This document shows, one piece after another, positions 6,016-9,368 of a stretch of 9,368 nt of DNA. Within the stretch, counting starts at the first letter, position 1; each line of letters opens with the position of its first letter. Under the pieces are notes generated by a model. That model did no database searches. It saw only the letters and a list, made by a program, of their open reading frames with translations, and was not told the DNA's origin. The stretch lies in the NCBI GenBank assembly GCA_003165855.1, contig PMXH01000606.1, positions 1,244 through 10,611 on the forward strand. The letters are read 5' to 3'. The DNA comes from Acidobacteriaceae bacterium (GTDB lineage Bacteria; Acidobacteriota; Terriglobia; Terriglobales; Acidobacteriaceae). A program made the translations under genes and the position numbers.

Positions 6016-6362
6016 CTACCCGATTCCGGCAAGCGCTTGACTGAGTGTCCTCACCCACAAAGGCGGATTATCTGCTGGGCAATTGTAATCCGCTCCGCTG
6101 ACATCCTTATCTCGCCGACGAAGGGACGCCACAATGGGAACCCCGGGCAGGGTCTCACGGAAATGAGCGGCAAGCTCACATCGTTCTTCCCCAGGGGCGC
6201 CGTGCCCGATCAGGACGACTCCCACCGGCTCATGTGCAAGGGCGAGATTTCGCGCTGCGCGGGAACCGAGCGCAGAGATTACGGGATGGCCGAGCGATTG
6301 GATATCTCGTCTCGCATTGACAACAAGCTCTCGCGAAATTCAACCTGCACTATAGTTGTCAT
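6016..6362 (-). pseudogene. Frameshifted pseudo-receiver (response-regulator-like) protein
   Basis: The first frame, from ATG 6362, gives MTTIVQVEFRESLLSMRDEI and then goes astray to a stop at 6279. The -1 frame from 6303 continues a coherent protein: QSLGHPVISALGSRAARNLA, VGVVLIGHGAP, ERCELAAHFRETLPGVPIVA and a GADYNCPADNPPLW ending before a TAG at 6016. Joined, they make about 115 residues with the beta/alpha order of a CheY-like receiver. The strand that normally ends in the phospho-accepting Asp reads VVLIGHGAP, with Gly-His-Gly in its place, and the first acidic pair is replaced by VEF. It is therefore a non-phosphorylatable receiver of a type I associate with Acidobacteria. A one-base deletion in the GAGATATCC context at about 6303 explains the break. 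A sequencing error is possible. There is no good Shine-Dalgarno. Confidence 0.6.
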
Positions 6363-6397
6363 GGTTCTTCGGAATCTGTGTCTTTCGGAACAATCGT

Positions 6398-6414
6398 GCG
6401 CCGAGACTCGGCGC
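6398..6414 (-). other. Strong GC hairpin after the 29-aa gene
   Basis: GCGCCGA (6398-6404) and TCGGCGC (6408-6414) form a 7-bp GC-rich stem with a 3-base loop, beginning 13 bases after the stop of the 29-aa gene on the minus strand. No T-run follows on either strand. It could cause partial termination or stabilise the 3' end of the RND-DUF2892-peptide message before the damaged receiver gene. Confidence 0.35.
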
Positions 6415-6427
6415 GAGTTTGGCTCCT

Positions 6428-6517
6428 TCAGGTAGGAACGCCGAGTTTTGGCAAAAGCCATTGCGTCAAGATTATGTAGCCGACAAGAAATGCCAGTCCC
6501 CAAACCCAATTCGGCAT
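6428..6517 (-). CDS. 29-residue single-span membrane peptide
   Basis: An ATG at 6517 opens a 29-codon frame ending in TGA at 6428. The peptide starts MPNWVWGLAFLVGYIILTQW and ends LLPKLGVPT: one hydrophobic span (about 5-22) with a short basic C-terminal end. Support for reality comes from the 2-base gap after the DUF2892 stop (TGA-AC-ATG), a purine-rich AGGGAGAGAG ribosome site within the end of that gene, and a protein-like pattern with aromatic residues at the membrane edge. It is below most gene-calling length limits. The tight coupling suggests an inner-membrane accessory peptide to DUF2892 or the RND pump. I recognise no named family. Confidence 0.65.
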   Translation of the reverse strand: MPNWVWGLAFLVGYIILTQWLLPKLGVPT

Positions 6518-6519
6518 GT

Positions 6520-6720
6520 TCACTCTCTCCCTAACTTGTCCACTCCGAGTTTACGCAGGAATGTCATCATCGGGCACCAGTTGGTTAATCCAGATTGAAA
6601 CAGATTCAAGCCAACAAAAGCCGTGAACAGATAACAGTACGGGCTTACATAGCGCCCAAGCGCCAGCGACAGAGGAATAAAGCTGCCAGCAATCAAACGA
6701 AGTCTTCGTTCTAGGGTCAT
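6520..6720 (-). CDS. DUF2892 (YgaP-like) inner-membrane protein
   Basis: 66 residues from ATG 6720, with AAGGAG 7 bases upstream. MTLERRLRLIAGSFIPLSLA is the typical amphipathic start plus first span, then SPYCYLFTAFVGLNLFQSGL is the second span, followed by the DUF2892 signature TNWCPMM (46-52) and KLGV. It is a small two-span inner-membrane protein. The same fold forms the membrane half of YgaP, where it is attached to a rhodanese; here it stands alone. Its molecular role is unknown, although the conserved CPM Cys and Met might contact thiols or metals. It starts 12 bases after the RND permease stop and is followed after 2 bases by the 29-aa peptide, so all three are likely co-translated. 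Confidence 0.9.
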   Translation of the reverse strand: MTLERRLRLIAGSFIPLSLALGRYVSPYCYLFTAFVGLNLFQSGLTNWCPMMTFLRKLGVDKLGRE

Positions 6721-6732
6721 AACGGTTCTCCT

Positions 6733-9368
6733 TCAGTTCTTCACAATTTCGCATCGCGGTGTTTCGCATTCAGCGACATTTTCCGGCGCATGCGGATGCA
6801 TCGGTGGAAACGAGTGTCCCCTCTGAGACAGGTAGTAAAGGACCGGCACTGCCATTCGCGACAGAACGGTAGACGCGACTTCTCCCGCCATCAATGACAG
6901 AGCCAAACCCTGAAAAATCGGATCGAACAGGATCACGCTCGCTCCCACCACCACGGCGGCTGCGGTCAGCAGCATTGGGCGGAAGCGCACCGCGCCCGCA
7001 TCGACTACGGCATCCTCAAGGGCCATTCCCTGAGAGCGGCGCAATTCGATGAAATCCACGAGAATGATGGAATTGCGAACAATAATGCCGGCTCCAGCGA
7101 TGAAGCCAATCATCGACGTGGCTGTGAAGAAAGCCCCCATCAAAGCGTGCGCGGGAAGAATTCCCACCAGCGTGAGCGGAATCGGCGCCATGATGACCAG
7201 CGGCGTGACGAACGAACGGAACCAACCCACGACCAGCACGTAGATCAGCACCAGGACTGCCGCGAAGGCGAGTCCCAGATCGCGGAAGACTTCCACCGTG
7301 ATGTGCCACTCACCATCCCACTTCATGGAGAAGCGGTCGGTGCGCTCGGGCATCGTGGTGCCCTTGTATTGCTTTACGCCGTAGCCATCGGGCAACTTGA
7401 TTTTGTCGATGGCCTCGCTCATCTTCATGATGGCGTATACGGGACTTTCTTCTCCGCCCGCCACATCTCCCGTCACGTAGACGACTGGCTGAAGATTTTT
7501 GCGATACACGCTGGTATCGATCGTCGTCTGCTGAAGGTTCGTCACTTCCTGCAGAGCGATTTGGCCACCGGAGGGCGTTGGAAGCTTCAGATTGCCAAGG
7601 TCTTCGATCCCTGAGCGATCCGGGCGCGCCAGCCGCACTTCGATAGGGATGTCCTCGCGGGAATGGGGATCGTGGAGCAAGCCCGCGTTAGTTCCGCCGA
7701 GCCCCACCTGCAGCGTTCGCGTCACATCGGCCGGCGAGATGCCATGGAGAGCTGCCTTGTCCAGATCCACTTTCATGTCGTACTTGGTTTGCGGGTCTTC
7801 GACGTACCAGTCCACATCCACGACGCCGGGCGTTTGCTGAAAGACCTTCTTGACTTGAGCGGCCAGTTCAATTTGCCCTTTGTAGTCTGGCCCATAAATT
7901 TCAGCAACCAGAGTTTGAAGCACTGGTGGACCAGGCGGCACTTCCGCTACCTTGATGCGCGCACCGAAGGGCGCGGCGATCTTGTCCAACTCCGGCCGCA
8001 ATCGTCGTGCGATCTGGTGGCTCTGCGCCTTGCGATCGTGGCGCGAGAGGAGATTGACCTGAATGTCGGCCTGATTGGGCTGACCACGCAAGAAGTAGTG
8101 ACGCACGAGCCCGTTGAAGTTGTAAGGGCCGGACGTCCCGGCATAGATCTGATAATTGATAACCTCGGGCTGCTGGCCGAGATACTGTCCCAAGGATTGC
8201 GCCACTCGGGTCGTTTGTTCAAGTGGCGTGCCATCTGGCATGTCAATGATGACCTGGAACTCACTCTTGTTGTCGAAGGGGAGCATCTTGACGCGTACCC
8301 ACTTCAATGGGACGAACGCGACCGCCGCCAGCAGCAGGATTACGACGCCACCGAGAAACATCCAGCGGCGGCGTGCGTCGCGGATGAGCGGGTTCATCAT
8401 CCGGCGGTACAGTCGGGTGGTCCAACCTTCGGTCTCGTGCCCGGAATGGTCGCTACCGCCTGCATGTTTCCTCAGCAGCCTCAATGCCGCCCACGGAGAA
8501 ACCACGAAGGCAACAATCAGCGAAAACAACATGGCTGCCGAAGCACCCACCGGGATAGGGCGCATGTATGGGCCCATCAGGCCGCGCACGAAGGCCATGG
8601 GCAGGATCGCGCCGATTACTGCGAAGGTGGCGAGAATCGTGGGATTGCCAACTTCGTCCACCGCCTCGACCGCGACTTCAGATAAGGATCGCCCTCGGCT
8701 TTCCGGCAACCGAAAATGGCGCACGATGTTTTCGACCACTACGATGGCGTCGTCGACCAGGATGCCGATGGAGAAGATCAACGCGAACAATGTGACCCGG
8801 TTCAGGGTGTAGCCATACAGGTAGAACACGGCGAGTGTGAGGGCGAGCGTGACCGGCACTGCCAGAAGTACGACACCCGACTCCCGCCAGCCCAGGGCAA
8901 GCGCAATCAGCAATGTGACCGACAACGTTGCGATTAGCAGGTGTTTGAGAAGTTCGTCGGACTTGTCCTTCGCGGTCTCGCCATAGTTGCGCGTGACCGT
9001 GATGTTCAGATCATTTGGAAGCACATAACCGCGCAACGCATTGACCTTGTCCAGAACACGCTCGGAAATATCGGTGGCGTTCGTACCTTTGCGCTTCGAA
9101 AGCGTAATGGTTACCGCGGGATACTCCGCGCCAGATGTCTGTCCTGGGCCACCACGAGCATTCGCAAACAAAACGTAGGTGTCGGGTTCGGCCGGCCCGT
9201 CTTCCAGTTTCTCAGCTACATCACGCAAGTACACCGGACGTCCAGCGTGAACCCCGACCACAACCTGACGCAAGTCGTCGAGACTTGTGAAAAAAGTTCC
9301 GGCTTCGACCTGAAACTCGCGATTGTCGCGCGCAAAACTACCGGCTTGGCCACGGCTGTTCGCGTTCT
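6733..9368 (-). CDS. RND efflux permease (AcrB/CusA superfamily), N-terminus beyond window
   Basis: The frame is open through the right edge. About 877 residues are visible of a usual 1,000-1,060, so roughly 150-190 N-terminal residues (TM1 and first porter segment) are missing. The edge reads [20 protein letters not shown], ordinary porter-domain sequence, so the TTG at 9273 is not the real start. Landmarks are [19 protein letters not shown] (TM3), [17 protein letters not shown] (TM4, Asp pair at 8754-8749), the second periplasmic half with VAEIYGPDY and [11 protein letters not shown], and TM10 [20 protein letters not shown], which has Arg-Asn and Asp rather than AcrB's Lys. It is an inner-membrane proton-driven pump needing a membrane-fusion protein and an outer-membrane channel, probably encoded upstream. 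The C-terminus after SQRGH is [20 protein letters not shown] and onward, with His, Met and Cys residues that could bind metal. Substrate is unproven: metal is plausible, drugs or organics are possible. Confidence 0.92.
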   Translation of the reverse strand, partial: NANSRGQAGSFARDNREFQVEAGTFFTSLDDLRQVVVGVHAGRPVYLRDVAEKLEDGPAEPDTYVLFANARGGPGQTSGAEYPAVTITLSKRKGTNATDISERVLDKVNALRGYVLPNDLNITVTRNYGETAKDKSDELLKHLLIATLSVTLLIALALGWRESGVVLLAVPVTLALTLAVFYLYGYTLNRVTLFALIFSIGILVDDAIVVVENIVRHFRLPESRGRSLSEVAVEAVDEVGNPTILATFAVIGAILPMAFVRGLMGPYMRPIPVGASAAMLFSLIVAFVVSPWAALRLLRKHAGGSDHSGHETEGWTTRLYRRMMNPLIRDARRRWMFLGGVVILLLAAVAFVPLKWVRVKMLPFDNKSEFQVIIDMPDGTPLEQTTRVAQSLGQYLGQQPEVINYQIYAGTSGPYNFNGLVRHYFLRGQPNQADIQVNLLSRHDRKAQSHQIARRLRPELDKIAAPFGARIKVAEVPPGPPVLQTLVAEIYGPDYKGQIELAAQVKKVFQQTPGVVDVDWYVEDPQTKYDMKVDLDKAALHGISPADVTRTLQVGLGGTNAGLLHDPHSREDIPIEVRLARPDRSGIEDLGNLKLPTPSGGQIALQEVTNLQQTTIDTSVYRKNLQPVVYVTGDVAGGEESPVYAIMKMSEAIDKIKLPDGYGVKQYKGTTMPERTDRFSMKWDGEWHITVEVFRDLGLAFAAVLVLIYVLVVGWFRSFVTPLVIMAPIPLTLVGILPAHALMGAFFTATSMIGFIAGAGIIVRNSIILVDFIELRRSQGMALEDAVVDAGAVRFRPMLLTAAAVVVGASVILFDPIFQGLALSLMAGEVASTVLSRMAVPVLYYLSQRGHSFPPMHPHAPENVAECETPRCEIVKN

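Noticed and set aside
6016..6225. GHGAP motif read as a CbiX/sirohydrochlorin chelatase
   Set aside because: The motif is preceded and followed by receiver-like strands and helices (GHPVISALGSRAARN before, LPGVPIVA after), which fit a degenerate CheY-like domain better than a chelatase.
7663..8685. 340-codon plus-strand frame opposite the RND gene
   Set aside because: Antisense shadow of a strongly conserved membrane transporter. Its composition (His/Arg/Asp-rich) is that of a complementary-strand frame.
1..9368. CRISPR array, toxin-antitoxin pair or retron-like system
   Set aside because: No regularly spaced repeats, no reverse transcriptase or Cas motifs, and no small overlapping toxin/antitoxin-like pair were seen on either strand.

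Overview
The window looks like chromosomal DNA of a free-living Gram-negative bacterium, most likely an acidobacterium. This is an inference from recalled protein style: the RND pump subtype, the phospho-acceptor-less receiver, the LDPSRR-type sensor N-terminus, the integrase C-terminus and a moderately high G+C. No search was run. Both edges cut through genes on the minus strand.

Left part, 1-1195. A minus-strand gene for an exported DUF4185/sialidase-like protein runs off the left edge. It has a plausible promoter and a good Shine-Dalgarno. Just upstream of that promoter is a 32-bp unit made of two perfect 15-bp inverted arms, flanked exactly by two copies of the 8-mer AGAAAAAG. That arrangement looks like a tiny inserted palindromic element with a target-site duplication.

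Middle part, 1196-2700. This is the scar of an integrative element. A phage-type primase-helicase gene, lacking the start of its TOPRIM domain and the end of its helicase domain, is joined out of frame to the C-terminal catalytic part of a tyrosine recombinase. Downstream of the recombinase stop come two tandem TTGGAGCCAA 10-mers, then the 3' half of a tRNA-Phe(GAA) gene including CCA. That half begins exactly at the anticodon loop, as expected of an attachment site. No 5' half is next to it. From 2701 to 3180 there is no convincing intact gene. I see a 56-codon fossil resembling the start of a periplasmic-propeller sensor kinase, and a clear Rho-independent terminator facing left.

Right part, 3181-9368. 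Everything is on the minus strand and closely spaced, so it may be one transcription unit read from right to left. The order is an RND efflux permease (N-terminus beyond the window), a DUF2892 membrane protein, a 29-residue membrane peptide, a frameshifted pseudo-receiver gene, a LysR-type regulator with an unusual C-terminus, a DUF305 secreted protein and a YVTN beta-propeller protein. Two junctions, DUF2892 to peptide and DUF305 to propeller, have only 2 bases between stop and start, which suggests translational coupling. The RND permease ends in a His/Met/Cys-containing tail. DUF305 proteins include copper-binding periplasmic members. Metal (copper-like) efflux and handling is therefore a reasonable hypothesis for the cluster, but the sequence does not prove it.

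No complete new system is proven. The least ordinary signals are the flanked palindrome, the int/tRNA scar with its missing tRNA 5' half, and the coupled small membrane peptide.
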